The notes below the pieces were generated by a model. It did not search any database and was not told the DNA's origin. It worked only from the letters and a program-made list of their open reading frames with translations. Both the position numbers and the translations under genes were made by a program. Of a stretch of DNA of 59,754 nt, positions 47,093-57,700 are shown piece after piece (position 1 is the stretch's first letter; every line of letters begins with the position of its first letter). Origin of the DNA: Candidatus Thermoflexus sinensis (GTDB lineage: Bacteria > Chloroflexota > Anaerolineae > Thermoflexales > Thermoflexaceae); NCBI GenBank assembly GCA_016842045.1, contig JAEVEY010000044.1, forward strand, positions 1 to 59,754. Reading direction: 5' to 3'.

Positions 47093-48457
47093 ATGGGTGC
47101 GTTAACCCCTTCGCTAATGATCCGCTCCCTGGGCCAGGTTCTTGGATTTGTCTTCGCCATCGCAGTCGTTCTGGCCCTGTTAGAAGGCTATGTGTATCTC
47201 CTCTTCTTCCGACGGCCCCGGAGTCTCCCCTCGGCTGTGTTCGCTCGAGGTGTCCAGAGTGCCATCGCAATCCTCTTGGTTTTGCTGACCCTGCGCTTTC
47301 TGGATCGGATGGGGCTTGTCGCCGACCTGGTCGCCGCATGGGGGTTAACCCCGGTGGTGACCCTGCCGGAGCGCCTTTGGGACGCCTGGGCGGCCCTCAC
47401 GCCGATGCCATGGCGCCTGATCCTCCCACCGGTAGCGGTCCTGGTTCTGGAGGCGGCGATCTACCTCACCGGGGAGCCCCGCCCCTCTCGTCTGGGGCTG
47501 GCCTATGTTCTCGTTCTTCCTGCCCTCGTCGGCATCAGCTTCCTGATCATCATCCCCTTCCTGTTCGAGGTGCGTCTGGCGTTCTCGAACATGGCGATGT
47601 ATACGGCTCAGAACCCTCAGTTTGGGCTTCAGTATGGCATCGAAAACTTTATTAAGGTGTTCACGGGACCTGTGGCGAAGGATGCCACATTCTTTGAGGT
47701 ATTGGGACGGACGGTCCTGTGGACTGTCATCAATGTTTCCCTCCATGTCACCGGGGGCCTGATCCTGGCGCTGTTGCTGAATCGCTCGATGCGGCTGCGG
47801 GGCCTTTACCGGACGATCCTGATCCTCCCCTGGGCGGTCCCTTCCACGATCACGGCGATGGCCTGGCGCAACGAGTTCGACTTCCGCTACGGGTTCTTCA
47901 ACATCCTGCTCCGAAACGCCCAGCAGTTCTTCACGGACCTGGCGGCGCAGACTCAGACGCTCCCCTTGATTTATGACCTCTTCAACTGGCTCTCCCAGGC
48001 CATCCATCCCGTCCCCTGGCGGCAGGACCCCACATGGGCCTTCATCTCAGTGGTTATGACCAATGTCTGGCTGGGGATCCCGTTTATGATGGTGGTGATC
48101 CTCGGGGGGTTGCAGAGCATCTCCCAGGAATACTACGAGGCGGCGGAGATCGATGGGGCCAGCAAATGGCAGCAGTTCCGCCACATCACCCTGCCGCTGC
48201 TCCGCCCGGTGCTGGTGCCGGCGACCATCCTGGGGACGGTGTGGACGTTCAACCGGTTTGAGGTGATCTATCTGGTGACGCAGGGCGGGCCTCAGGAGAA
48301 GACCGATATTCTGGTATCGTCGCTTTACAAAGCCATCTTCCAGTTTTACCGTTACGGCTTCAGCGCTGCGTTCGCGCTGGTGATCTTCCTCATCCTGCTT
48401 CTCTGGTCGATCATTTATCTGCGGATCACAAGGGGATTACGGGGGGTTTATGAATGA
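47093..48457 (+). CDS. Carbohydrate ABC transporter permease (MalF-like)
   Basis: LILPWAVPSTITAMAWRNEF; EYYEAAEIDGASKWQQFRHITLPLLRPVL (EAA loop). Confidence 0.9.
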   Translation: MGALTPSLMIRSLGQVLGFVFAIAVVLALLEGYVYLLFFRRPRSLPSAVFARGVQSAIAILLVLLTLRFLDRMGLVADLVAAWGLTPVVTLPERLWDAWAALTPMPWRLILPPVAVLVLEAAIYLTGEPRPSRLGLAYVLVLPALVGISFLIIIPFLFEVRLAFSNMAMYTAQNPQFGLQYGIENFIKVFTGPVAKDATFFEVLGRTVLWTVINVSLHVTGGLILALLLNRSMRLRGLYRTILILPWAVPSTITAMAWRNEFDFRYGFFNILLRNAQQFFTDLAAQTQTLPLIYDLFNWLSQAIHPVPWRQDPTWAFISVVMTNVWLGIPFMMVVILGGLQSISQEYYEAAEIDGASKWQQFRHITLPLLRPVLVPATILGTVWTFNRFEVIYLVTQGGPQEKTDILVSSLYKAIFQFYRYGFSAAFALVIFLILLLWSIIYLRITRGLRGVYE

Positions 48458-49398
48458 GGGGGAAAGGGATATGGTCTTCCATGGTAGAAGTCCCGGCGGC
48501 CCCGGCCCGGCTATGGCCGCGCCTTCAGCTGCGCGCGTTGTTTTACCGACCTCGTGGGGATAGCCCGATCAAGCGGTTGTTCATCCATCTGGCGCTGTGG
48601 GTCGCCTGTTTGATCGCGGTTTACCCCGTTCTGCGAGTGGTCACCATCTCCCTGCGGCCGGCGAACAAGCTGCTCACCACCAGTCTGGCCATTATCCCGG
48701 AAGACGCGACGCTGGCGAACTATATGGAGCTGCTGTTCGGACGGCCGGGGCGTCCGACGGAGTTCTATCTCTGGATCTGGAACAGCCTGGTTATCACCGT
48801 CACCACCGCGACGATTGGGTTGCTGCTTTCTGCGACCGCCGCCTATGCCTTCTCCCGCTTTCGCTTTCCGGGCCGCAATGCCGGGCTGATCTTCCTGCTC
48901 AGCACCCAGATGTTCCCGGCGGCGATGCTGCTTTTGCCTCTCTTCATCATGATCTCCCGCCTGGGTCTGATCAATTCCTACCTCGGGCTGGTTATCGCCT
49001 ACTCTGTGACCGCTGTGCCCTTCAGCATCTGGATGCTCAAGGGGTATTACGACACGATCCCCCGGGACCTGGAGGAGGCCGCCCTGATCGATGGCGCCTC
49101 CCGATTAGGAGTTCTCTGGCACATCATCCGCCCCCTCTCCACCCCGGCCCTGGCCATCGCCTTCCTCTTTAACTTTATGAGCAGCTGGAACGAATACATT
49201 GTGGCCCGCATTATCCTGAACAAGCGGGAGATGTACACCTGGCCTCTGGGGCTGTGGACTTTCACGGAGCAGTACACGGTATTGTGGGGGAAGTTCGCCG
49301 CCGCCTCCATCCTGGTGGCCGTCCCGGTCACATTGCTTTTCCTCTATTCCTCCCGCTGGCTGATCTCCGGATTGACGCTCGGAGGTGTGAAGGAGTAG
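48454..49398 (+). CDS. Carbohydrate ABC transporter permease (MalG-like)
   Basis: DLEEAALIDGASRLGVLWHIIRPLSTPALA; ATGA overlap with previous gene. Confidence 0.92.
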   Translation: MRGKGIWSSMVEVPAAPARLWPRLQLRALFYRPRGDSPIKRLFIHLALWVACLIAVYPVLRVVTISLRPANKLLTTSLAIIPEDATLANYMELLFGRPGRPTEFYLWIWNSLVITVTTATIGLLLSATAAYAFSRFRFPGRNAGLIFLLSTQMFPAAMLLLPLFIMISRLGLINSYLGLVIAYSVTAVPFSIWMLKGYYDTIPRDLEEAALIDGASRLGVLWHIIRPLSTPALAIAFLFNFMSSWNEYIVARIILNKREMYTWPLGLWTFTEQYTVLWGKFAAASILVAVPVTLLFLYSSRWLISGLTLGGVKE

Positions 49399-49422
49399 GA
49401 GTTCGTCCCCTCTCTTCTTCGC

Positions 49423-49468
49423 GGAAATTCGAAAGGGGACAGCTCAGCTGTCCCCCTTTCGAATTTCC
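49423..49468. repeat. Long near-perfect inverted repeat between convergent genes
   Basis: GGAAATTCGAAAGGGGACAGCT/CAGCTGTCCCCCTTTCGAATTTCC, one-base bulge, no T-run. Confidence 0.8.
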
Positions 49469-49526
49469 GGGGGCGGTGCGGGCTGTTGCTCATCGCTCGC
49501 ACGTCCGGGGCTGGCGGAGCGGAGCG

Positions 49527-49991
49527 CTACCGATCCTGCCCTTCCACCGGCTCCTGCATCCGATCGGGAGGGCATAGGAAGGGGATGCCATCGCGCCCGG
49601 CATGGTAAGCATATCGCTGCCCCTGGGCCTCCAGGATCACCCGATAGCCGGGGGTGAGGACCTGCAGATACATCCGTCCGGGCTCCGGGCACCCCAGGCT
49701 GCTATCCGGCCAGGTCACCGCCCGCGCCTCGACCACCCGGATCTCATCGATCCGAAGGCCCAGGCGGGCGGCCAGATCCTGCCGGGCTCGCTCGCTGATC
49801 TCCCTCAGAGGAACCTCCACGGTTGGACCTCCTGGGCCCTTCAGAGGCGGGGCTGGAGTGGGAAACGCGGGGGCCGGAAGCGGCGAGAAACCTTCCAGGG
49901 GGGAAACCCCCGGGGTTGCCGGCGCGCAGGCCCCCAGCCAGATCCCTAAGAACCCGAGCCCCACGATTTGGAACCATCGCCAGCGCTTCAT
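49527..49991 (-). CDS. Uncharacterised lipoprotein
   Basis: MKRWRWFQIVGLGFLGIWLGACAP signal/lipobox; 154 aa. Confidence 0.7.
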   Translation of the reverse strand: MKRWRWFQIVGLGFLGIWLGACAPATPGVSPLEGFSPLPAPAFPTPAPPLKGPGGPTVEVPLREISERARQDLAARLGLRIDEIRVVEARAVTWPDSSLGCPEPGRMYLQVLTPGYRVILEAQGQRYAYHAGRDGIPFLCPPDRMQEPVEGQDR

Positions 49992-50114
49992 CGATAGGCC
50001 TCCTGGGAGGATTTCATCCAGAAAGACGATCCCAGGAAGCCATGGGTTCCTGTTTCCTGCACCTTCTGCTTTGGAAGCGGGGTGGGCAAGGCATGCCTTG
50101 CCCCTACCCAATCC

Positions 50115-51821
50115 CTAATCCTCACCCTCCCCCCGCATCACGTTCAGGTAGTTCTCCACCAGATCCTCCCGTTGATTGCCCTGGGCCAGCTCCTTATAGA
50201 ACGAGGCGTCATAGGATCGGGTCCGCACCACCACCGGCATGGGCACCGCGTGCCCCAGAAGCAGGGCCTGCTGTTTGGTCTCCAGACGGGCCAGCACCTC
50301 GCGCAGCCGGGAGGCGCCGGAGATCCCCGCCAGGGCCGCCCGCACATCCTCCTCATGATCCAGCAGGCACAGCACCCGCGTCCCAATCTGGGAGAGCACC
50401 TCGCTGTCGATCTGGCTGGGCCGCTGGTCGACGATGAGCAGCGTGACGTTATACTTGCGCAATTCCCGGGCGATGGTCCCGAACACGGTATGCTCGGCGA
50501 TGCCCGGCTGCAGGAACTTGTGGGCTTCCTCCACGACGATCACCAGATGCGGCGGCTCCCGACCTGGATCTCCCAGGGCGGCCTCTTTGCGGCGGACGTA
50601 TTCCGCGTGGATGCGTCGGGTCAGGTAGTTGGCCACCAGCACGTAGGCGGCCATGTCGTTGCCGTAGCGGCCGAATTCGAGGACCACGCTCTGGCCATTG
50701 AGGATGCGGGAGAGGATCGCCTGGGCCGCGTCCTCGGAGGTCTGGGGGACCAGAAACCGGAACCGGTGGAAGAGGCCCAGCTTCCGCTGAAGGGCCCCCA
50801 GGGTGCTGCTGGTGATCAGGTCCCGCTCCACCAGCTCCGTCAGCGGATCCGCTATGGCTTCTTCCTCCCCTTCAACCGGCGCGCGCTCCTCCTCCAGAAG
50901 GATCCGTAGCCAGTCCCGGCCCAGCCGTCGCCGCAGCATGTAAAGGGCGCCAATCTGAACCTCGCTCAGGCCGATCACCCCGCGCAAAAGTTCCACATCT
51001 TCCGGCTCGATCTGGTCGTAGCCGATGCGGATCACGAGATCATACCGGCTGTTGCGGCGCCGGGAGGATTCCTCATCGAGGGTGGCGATGACGACGCGGG
51101 AGAAGCATCCGGGCAGTTGCTTCAGGCCATTCACCAGCCCTTCCTCGCCCGGCGCGCTCCATCCGTATTCGTTGTGCATATCGAACACCAGGGCCACCGA
51201 GGCGTTGTGGCGGATGACCCCGGCTAACAGCAGCCGGGTGAGGAACGTCTTCCCGGTCCCGCTCTTCCCAAACACGCCGCTCGAGCGCTCCACGAAGCGA
51301 TCCAGGTTGAGAGGGATGTGCACCCCCGGCATGTCCAGGGGCTCCCCGATAACGAAATAACGATCCTCCCGCCCTTTCACGCGAGGCCGGAAGATCGCGT
51401 GGACCTCTTCCTCGGTGGCCTCATAGACCGGGGAGAAGTGGGCGGGGACGGTTTTCACCGGCCGGGGGAGCGGATCGTTCTCCTCGAGGACCAGCATCGG
51501 CTGGACGTGGATCTGGCCGAAGACCCCGATGCCCGCCATCATCTCCCGGATCAGCGGATCGTCCGGATCCGGAGGCATCCGGGCGAGGTCCGGGTTGGCG
51601 CTGTCCAGCCGGATGTCCGTGATCATCCCGAAGAAGCGCCGTCGGTAGCCGCGGATCACCACGTAGCGCCCTACCGCCAGACCCTCGATGGCGATGCGGG
51701 GGTCCAGCTTGACCACCAGCCCTTCCGAGAGGGAGCCTCCGATCACCATCCCCAGCCGGCGTGCCTCCATAGGAGAGGGAGCCGATCGGGCTCCAAAGAC
51801 CACATCCGGTTCTGAAGCCAT
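50115..51821 (-). CDS. herA: HerA-type HAS-barrel ATPase/helicase
   Basis: GVFGKSGTGKTFLTRLLLAGVI Walker A; VIVVEEAHKFLQPG Walker B; LLIVDQRPSQIDSEVLSQIGTRV. Confidence 0.88.
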   Translation of the reverse strand: MASEPDVVFGARSAPSPMEARRLGMVIGGSLSEGLVVKLDPRIAIEGLAVGRYVVIRGYRRRFFGMITDIRLDSANPDLARMPPDPDDPLIREMMAGIGVFGQIHVQPMLVLEENDPLPRPVKTVPAHFSPVYEATEEEVHAIFRPRVKGREDRYFVIGEPLDMPGVHIPLNLDRFVERSSGVFGKSGTGKTFLTRLLLAGVIRHNASVALVFDMHNEYGWSAPGEEGLVNGLKQLPGCFSRVVIATLDEESSRRRNSRYDLVIRIGYDQIEPEDVELLRGVIGLSEVQIGALYMLRRRLGRDWLRILLEEERAPVEGEEEAIADPLTELVERDLITSSTLGALQRKLGLFHRFRFLVPQTSEDAAQAILSRILNGQSVVLEFGRYGNDMAAYVLVANYLTRRIHAEYVRRKEAALGDPGREPPHLVIVVEEAHKFLQPGIAEHTVFGTIARELRKYNVTLLIVDQRPSQIDSEVLSQIGTRVLCLLDHEEDVRAALAGISGASRLREVLARLETKQQALLLGHAVPMPVVVRTRSYDASFYKELAQGNQREDLVENYLNVMRGEGED

Positions 51822-52010
51822 TGATAACCTCCCGTCAGCGGACGATCCTTCCGCTCGATTTTTGGGGCTGGCAAAGGCCGGTGGCGCGGCCTTCCTCCGC
51901 TCTGAGCGATGAATAGGGTGAGCCGGGCGCCGAAGGCGGCCGCTCCCCGTGAAAATATGACGCGCACCTGAGGAGACCGCTGAAGGCGGCCTCCTACCCG
52001 CATCCGGGAC

Positions 52011-52640
52011 TTAAGGCGCTTCCGCCGCCATCCGGATCCGGCGCAGCACCTGGCCCAGCCGGGTGGGCTCGTCGGCCAGCAGCCGCACCAGCTCCCGCCC
52101 GACCTGGATCAGGAAATCCTGCCGACGGGGGCCGGCCCGGATGGCGGCGGCGGTGCGGATGACCGCGGCGAGCACATCATCGGAGGTCTCCCGGGCCTCC
52201 ACCAGCGTGCGGATGAAATCCGGCTGTTCGGTGAATCGCTGGATCTGGGCCGGCGGACAGGTGTAAACCGGCTCCAGCAGGGCCGGGGGCTGATGGGGAA
52301 TGCCGTAATAGGTGAAGCGGTCCCGTATATAACCCAGCGTCAGCACCCCAATCTGGACCGGGATGTTACGGTTCTCGATCATATCCTGCTGGATCTCCTG
52401 CGGCGGGACATCCTGGAGCGCTACCATGCGGGTGAGCTCATCGCCCTGCAGGACCAGATCGTAGATCACCCCGATGATGGTCGTCTCGCCCCGGGCGGTC
52501 TGGACGAAGGAGCCGAAGGCCGGGATGTCCTCGGCGGTCAGCCGACAGCCCACCAGAAAGGTGCGGGCGCTGGATTCGATCACCCGCCCGATGAAGGCAG
52601 GCCCTGTGGATGGATTCCAGCGAGCTCGTGGGGTGGCCAT
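52011..52640 (-). CDS. HAS-barrel-like protein without ATPase domain, between herA and nurA
   Basis: FIGRVIESSARTFLVGCRLTAEDIPAFGSFVQT..TIIGVIYDLVLQGDELTRM; no Walker motif. Confidence 0.6.
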   Translation of the reverse strand: MATPRARWNPSTGPAFIGRVIESSARTFLVGCRLTAEDIPAFGSFVQTARGETTIIGVIYDLVLQGDELTRMVALQDVPPQEIQQDMIENRNIPVQIGVLTLGYIRDRFTYYGIPHQPPALLEPVYTCPPAQIQRFTEQPDFIRTLVEARETSDDVLAAVIRTAAAIRAGPRRQDFLIQVGRELVRLLADEPTRLGQVLRRIRMAAEAP

Positions 52641-52733
52641 CTCACACTCCTGCTCTGAATGTGTAGCGCCCCATTCCCCAATGAACGGGCTGACATATGG
52701 GGCTTACGCCGCTGGCCTCTGGGTTCCCTTCGC

Positions 52734-53921
52734 TTATCCTCCCAGCCACTCCTTTTGCCGGGCCTTGGCGGAGATCGAGACGCGCAGGCCGCGCCGGAGG
52801 AGGGCCTCCTGAATCATCTGCTCCAGTTGCCTTCGCTCCTCCGAGCGGATGCGGGCCAGCTCATGAGCCCGGGTGAGCAGATACGGATAGGGGGCTTCCG
52901 CCAGGATGCGACACTGATCCCAGATCGCGCGATGCAGCCGATCCAGGCGAGCCCGATCCTGGGCCACCCACTCGGGGATCTCCACGCGGGCGAGGTGCGG
53001 GCGGCCCTCCGTTCCCACGTTGAGATAGAAGAACAGGAGCCGGTGGCCCTCCTGACCCAGGTGATCGTTGATCGGCCAGGTGGGCGCGAAGAGGGCGGAA
53101 CGCTCCCCAGGCGCCAGCAGCTCCGCGAAGAGCGCCCGATCCCGTAGCTGCCCGAAGGGATAGTCCGCCACCTTCTCCCGGGTAATCTCATCCAGCACCC
53201 CCAGAGCCAGCAGGCGAAGCACCGCATGGCCTGTCGGCCGATCCACGTATCCGGCAATGGCGCCTCCTGTTTCCCTGGCCGATTCCAGGGCCTCCACCGC
53301 GCGTCGGAAGAGCTCACGATAGCGTTCAGCCGGGACAGCGGCGAAGGGCTCGCCACGGGCCAGGGCCCACGGGAGCAGCAGTCCATCCGCCAGCCCGACC
53401 GGCGGGCCGAAGGGATCGCCGGCCCGCTGGACCATCGCCGCCGCCAGCTGCTCCAGCTCCTGGATATCCCGCTCTGCCTCCAGGTCATTGAGGGCACGCA
53501 TCTCCCCGTCCTCGGTGAAAAGCTCCTCCTCCCGATACCAGAACACCAGGTGGTGCCGCGTTTGAGGCGGGGCGCCGGAGCCGGAGCGCATCTCGATGAG
53601 GCCGATGTTCAAAACAAAGTAGGGAACGGTCCCATGGCGGTCCGGATAGATCTGGGAGCCATCGGCCGCGATGACCAGAACCTGAGGCTGTTCGGATGGT
53701 AAGGGGAATCGGGCCGCGAGGGGCTCCCCCCATGGGATCGCCCCCCGCCATCCGGCTCGCAAGGCCTCCCGGGCCATCTGTTGCAGGCGCTCCAGATCCT
53801 CGGAGAAGCGGTGGAGCAGGCTCAGGGCATAGCGCAGGGTTGGAGGATGGGCGCGAAGGCGATCCCCTGCGTAATCCGCCATCTCCTGCACATATCGTCT
53901 CACCTGTCGCCAATCCAGCAT
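52734..53921 (-). CDS. nurA: NurA-domain nuclease
   Basis: VLVIAADGSQIYPDRHGTVPYFVLNIGLIEMR; AGYVDRPTGHAVLRLL; NurA-like layout next to herA. Confidence 0.8.
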   Translation of the reverse strand: MLDWRQVRRYVQEMADYAGDRLRAHPPTLRYALSLLHRFSEDLERLQQMAREALRAGWRGAIPWGEPLAARFPLPSEQPQVLVIAADGSQIYPDRHGTVPYFVLNIGLIEMRSGSGAPPQTRHHLVFWYREEELFTEDGEMRALNDLEAERDIQELEQLAAAMVQRAGDPFGPPVGLADGLLLPWALARGEPFAAVPAERYRELFRRAVEALESARETGGAIAGYVDRPTGHAVLRLLALGVLDEITREKVADYPFGQLRDRALFAELLAPGERSALFAPTWPINDHLGQEGHRLLFFYLNVGTEGRPHLARVEIPEWVAQDRARLDRLHRAIWDQCRILAEAPYPYLLTRAHELARIRSEERRQLEQMIQEALLRRGLRVSISAKARQKEWLGG

Positions 53922-54059
53922 CGCGCCCCCTCTCGCCGGGTTCGAAAGCTCCGGCTCTTTTCCTGGTTCCCATTATAAGAGGGAGTTGCAGGATGGGAAG
54001 TCCCCTTTCATCCCCCTTCGCTCCCTGGGCCGGAGCCTGCGGCATAAACCCATTTCACT

Positions 54060-54088
54060 TTGACGGATTGGGCGTGGCCGGATATAAT
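54060..54088 (+). promoter_or_regulatory. rho promoter TTGACG-N17-TATAAT
   Basis: Direct reading; about 550 bp upstream of rho. Confidence 0.75.
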
Positions 54089-54636
54089 AAGGGTGCTTCT
54101 GCCGCTTGAGGCATCAACCCCGAAAATCACCAGGGCCCATCCGAGTTAGGGGTTACGCGCCGGATCTCCCCAGAGACAGGACGGGGGGATCACCCCTGTG
54201 GCGGGACAACGATTTTGCGACCTCCTCCCTGGGGGAGACCGGCGGGCATGTCCGGGAAGCATGCGGTCAGACTCCCAAAGGATTTTCTTCTCCCTCGTGC
54301 CTTTCCCTCCGGGGAGTCTAAGTTTCCCTCCTCCCCGTGGCCTTTTGAGCCATAGGGAGAGGGAAAGAGAGGAGGGGTCCTCTGCCCGGTATGGGAAAGG
54401 CGTCCCGGTAGCCAGCGGCGTGACCCTGGAGGCCATGGGTTATCGGGGTGTTCCCTCCTGCGAGGTGGACGGGGCTGGGGGAGTGTGGGACGGTCGAAGG
54501 TCATCCGGTTGGCCCCCAAAGCCCTCTCAGGGAATGGATGGCTCATCGGGTCAGGTATATCTCAGCTCTCCGGTCTGGTTCCCCAGCGGGCATGATGTCA
54601 GGGCGGTAATCCATCCTTATAAAGAGTGGAACGAAC

Positions 54637-55971
54637 ATGGAACAGGCACAGGTTCAGGTTCCCATCCTCGATTTTGATTACATCCATCTGGAATCCAAAA
54701 CCCTGGATGAACTCCGCGAGCTGGCTCGGGCGTTAAAGATCCCCAGCTACAGCCGCTTGAAAAAGCAGGATCTGATCATGCGGCTCCTCCAGGCCAAGGC
54801 GGAGCAGCAGGGTTACGCCTTCGGCGGGGGGACGCTGGAGATCGTGGAGGATGACGCCCTGGGCACAATCGGGTTCCTCCGGGTGAACCCGAATTTCCTC
54901 CCCAGCTCCCAGGACATCTACGTCAGCCAGTCCCAGATCCGGCGTTTCGGCCTGCGCCGGGGCGATTTCGTCGTTGGCCAGATCCGGCCGCCGAAGGAGA
55001 CAGAGAAGTATTTCAGCCTCCTGCGGGTCGAGGCGGTCAACGGCCTGGATCCCGAGCAGGCCCGCCTGCGGCCGCGGTTCGAGGAGCTCACCCCGATCTT
55101 CCCGAACGAGCTCTTCGATCTGGAGACCGACCCGAAGAACCTCACCACCCGCCTCATCAACCTGGTGGCGCCGATCGGCCGGGGGCAGCGTGGCCTGATC
55201 GTCTCGCCGCCCAAGGCGGGCAAGACCACCGTCCTTAAGCACATCGCCAACGCCATCTCCACCCGCTATCGCGATGTGCATCTGATGGTCGTGCTGGTCG
55301 GCGAGCGGCCGGAGGAGGTCACCGATATGGACCGCTCGGTGGAGGCGGAGGTGGTCCACAGCACCTTCGATGAGCCTCCGGAGAACCACATCAAGGTGGC
55401 CGAGCTCGCCCTGGAGCGGGCCAAGCGCATGGTGGAGGGCGGGAAGCATGTGGTGATCCTTCTGGACTCCATCACCCGGCTCACCCGGGCCTACAACCTG
55501 GTGGTGGAGCCCAGCGGCCGCACCTGGACCGGCGGTCTGGATCCGGCGGCGCTGTATCCCCCCAAGCGCTTCTTCGGCGCTGCCCGGAACATCGAGGGCG
55601 GCGGTTCCCTGACCATCCTGGCGACCTGCCTGATCGATACCGGGAGCCGGATGGACGATGTGATCTATGAGGAGTTCAAGGGAACCGGCAACTGGGAGCT
55701 GCATCTCTCCCGCAAGCTGGCGGAGCGCCGGATGTTCCCGGCCATTGACATCGAGCGCTCCGGGACCCGGCGGGAGGAGCTGCTGCTGGATCCGGACACG
55801 CTGGAGAAGGTGTGGCTGCTGAGGCGGATGATCGCCCGGATGATGGCCCCGCCGCCTGATGGGGGCGGCTACGATCTGACTCAGGTGATGGAATCTCTCC
55901 TCAACGCCCTCAGCAAGACCCGGACTAACGCTGAGTTCCTGGCCCGTATCAAGAAGGGGGACTGGAACTAA
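54637..55971 (+). CDS. rho: Transcription termination factor Rho
   Basis: Rho_N domain; [70 protein letters not shown]. Confidence 0.97.
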   Translation: MEQAQVQVPILDFDYIHLESKTLDELRELARALKIPSYSRLKKQDLIMRLLQAKAEQQGYAFGGGTLEIVEDDALGTIGFLRVNPNFLPSSQDIYVSQSQIRRFGLRRGDFVVGQIRPPKETEKYFSLLRVEAVNGLDPEQARLRPRFEELTPIFPNELFDLETDPKNLTTRLINLVAPIGRGQRGLIVSPPKAGKTTVLKHIANAISTRYRDVHLMVVLVGERPEEVTDMDRSVEAEVVHSTFDEPPENHIKVAELALERAKRMVEGGKHVVILLDSITRLTRAYNLVVEPSGRTWTGGLDPAALYPPKRFFGAARNIEGGGSLTILATCLIDTGSRMDDVIYEEFKGTGNWELHLSRKLAERRMFPAIDIERSGTRREELLLDPDTLEKVWLLRRMIARMMAPPPDGGGYDLTQVMESLLNALSKTRTNAEFLARIKKGDWN

Positions 55972-56066
55972 GCTTCCGGCGTTCCGACCTTGCGGTGAAC
56001 GTGGGGGTTCGGGAAGAAGGGATGGGGGGCAGGGAGCCAGGTCGGTTCCCTGCCCCCTTTTTTCTC

Positions 56067-56232
56067 ATAGAAGTTACGCAGTTGGTTTTCTCCTGGGGGT
56101 TTGGGGGGAGTCGCGCGCCTTCGGCGCGCGACTCCCCCCTCCCCACGGCCCAAAGGGCCGTGGGGAGGGGGGATAAAGGGGGGTGGGGCCATTCTACCTC
56201 TTCTCGCGAGCCCCAAACTGCGTAACTCCTAT
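56067..56232. mobile_element. MITE-like element with TIR ATAG[A/G]AGTTACGCAGTT
   Basis: Left ATAGAAGTTACGCAGTT, right AACTGCGTAACTCCTAT; two internal GC hairpins. Confidence 0.72.
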
Positions 56233-56305
56233 CTTTCAGGAAGGGTTAGGTTAGGAGCCCCTTCCCCTCACCGCGGCCTTTCGGCCGCGGTGGGGGGGAG
56301 AAAAT

Positions 56306-56353
56306 GATTTTTGGGGCTGGGACGGGCGCTGAAGCCGCCCGTCCCAGCCCCAA
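56306..56353. repeat. Hairpin repeat TTTTTGGGGCTGGGACGGGCG/CGCCCGTCCCAGCCCCAAAA
   Basis: Long inverted repeat; a related but diverged hairpin lies at about 43934-43985. Confidence 0.7.
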
Positions 56354-56386
56354 AACCCGGGCGGGAAGGTCAACCGCGTAACTCTC

Positions 56387-57619
56387 TTAATGAAGGCCCT
56401 CCACAATGGTGGCTTCCCCCTGCCCCACGCCGACGCAGAGGGTGGCCAGCCCATAACGGGCCTTCCGTCGGCGCATTTCGTAAAGCAATGTGGTCAGGAT
56501 CCGCGCTCCGCTGCATCCCAGAGGATGCCCCAGGGCGATGGCCCCTCCGTTCACGTTCACTTTGTTGAGATCCAGCCCTAACAGCTTGATACAGGCCAGG
56601 GTCTGAACCGCAAAAGCCTCATTGATTTCCACCAGGTCGATCTGCTCCAGGGTCAGCCCAGCCCGCTCCAGGACCTTGCGGGTGGCCGGAACCGGGCCGT
56701 AGCCCATCACGCGCGGGTTCACCCCTACGGCGGCGGAGGCCACCCAGCGAGCCATGGGCTGCAGGCCCAGCGCCCGCGCTTTCTCCGCGCTCATCAGCAG
56801 CAGCGCCGCGGCGCCATCGGACAGGCCCGAGGCGTTCCCCGCCGTCACCGTCCCGCCTTTCCGGAACACCGGAGGCAGGCGGGAGAGGCGCTCAAGATCC
56901 GTGTCCAGGACGATCGCTCCATTCTCCACCCGATAGCGCGGCCCTTCATCGGTGTCGATGACCAGAGGAGGCTGCCCCGGCCGTTCGATGATCACGGGGA
57001 CGATCTCCTCTTTGAATTTCCCGGAGCGGATGGCCTCCACCGCGCGCTGATGGGAGAGGAGGGCGAAGCGATCCTGTTCCTCGCGGGTGATCTCAGGATG
57101 CTCCTCCGCGATGTTCTCCGCGGTCTCCCCCATAGATTCCAGGGGGAACATGGCTTCCATCCGGGGGTTCGGAAACCGCCATCCCAGCGCGGTGTCGTAG
57201 ACGGTGAAGTTGCCCCGGGGGAAGGGGACAGCCGCCTTGGGCATCACCCATGGCGCCCGGGTCATGCTCTCCACTCCTCCCGCCACGATCACGTCCGCCT
57301 CGCCACACCGGATGGTCCGCGCGGCCAGGTTCACGGCCGTCAGCCCGGAGGCGCACAGTCGATTCACTGTTACGCCAGCCACGTGCTCCGGGAAGCCGGC
57401 CAGCAACAGGGCCATCCGGGCGACATTCCGGTTATCCTCCCCGGCCTGATTGGCGCAGCCCATATACACCTCATCCACCATCCCCGGGTCGATGCCGGCC
57501 CGGCGCACCACCTCGCGGATCACCAGGGCGGCCAGATCATCCGGCCGCACATCTTTTAAGATCCCCCCGTATTTGCCCATCGGCGTGCGCACCGCCGCGA
57601 CAATCACCACCTCCCGCAT
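56387..57619 (-). CDS. Acetyl-CoA acetyltransferase (thiolase)
   Basis: [67 protein letters not shown]. Confidence 0.95.
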   Translation of the reverse strand: MREVVIVAAVRTPMGKYGGILKDVRPDDLAALVIREVVRRAGIDPGMVDEVYMGCANQAGEDNRNVARMALLLAGFPEHVAGVTVNRLCASGLTAVNLAARTIRCGEADVIVAGGVESMTRAPWVMPKAAVPFPRGNFTVYDTALGWRFPNPRMEAMFPLESMGETAENIAEEHPEITREEQDRFALLSHQRAVEAIRSGKFKEEIVPVIIERPGQPPLVIDTDEGPRYRVENGAIVLDTDLERLSRLPPVFRKGGTVTAGNASGLSDGAAALLLMSAEKARALGLQPMARWVASAAVGVNPRVMGYGPVPATRKVLERAGLTLEQIDLVEINEAFAVQTLACIKLLGLDLNKVNVNGGAIALGHPLGCSGARILTTLLYEMRRRKARYGLATLCVGVGQGEATIVEGLH

Positions 57620-57700
57620 CGATCCCTCCCGGCCAGGGATTGGCATGGAACAGCTCCCGTTTTCCGTGGCCCTCAGGGCCATCGAGAGGGGAACATCCGG

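Noticed and set aside
44494-49398. Missing ABC ATPase treated as a sign of gene loss
   Set aside because: MalEFG-type importers commonly share an ATPase encoded elsewhere; absence here is not informative
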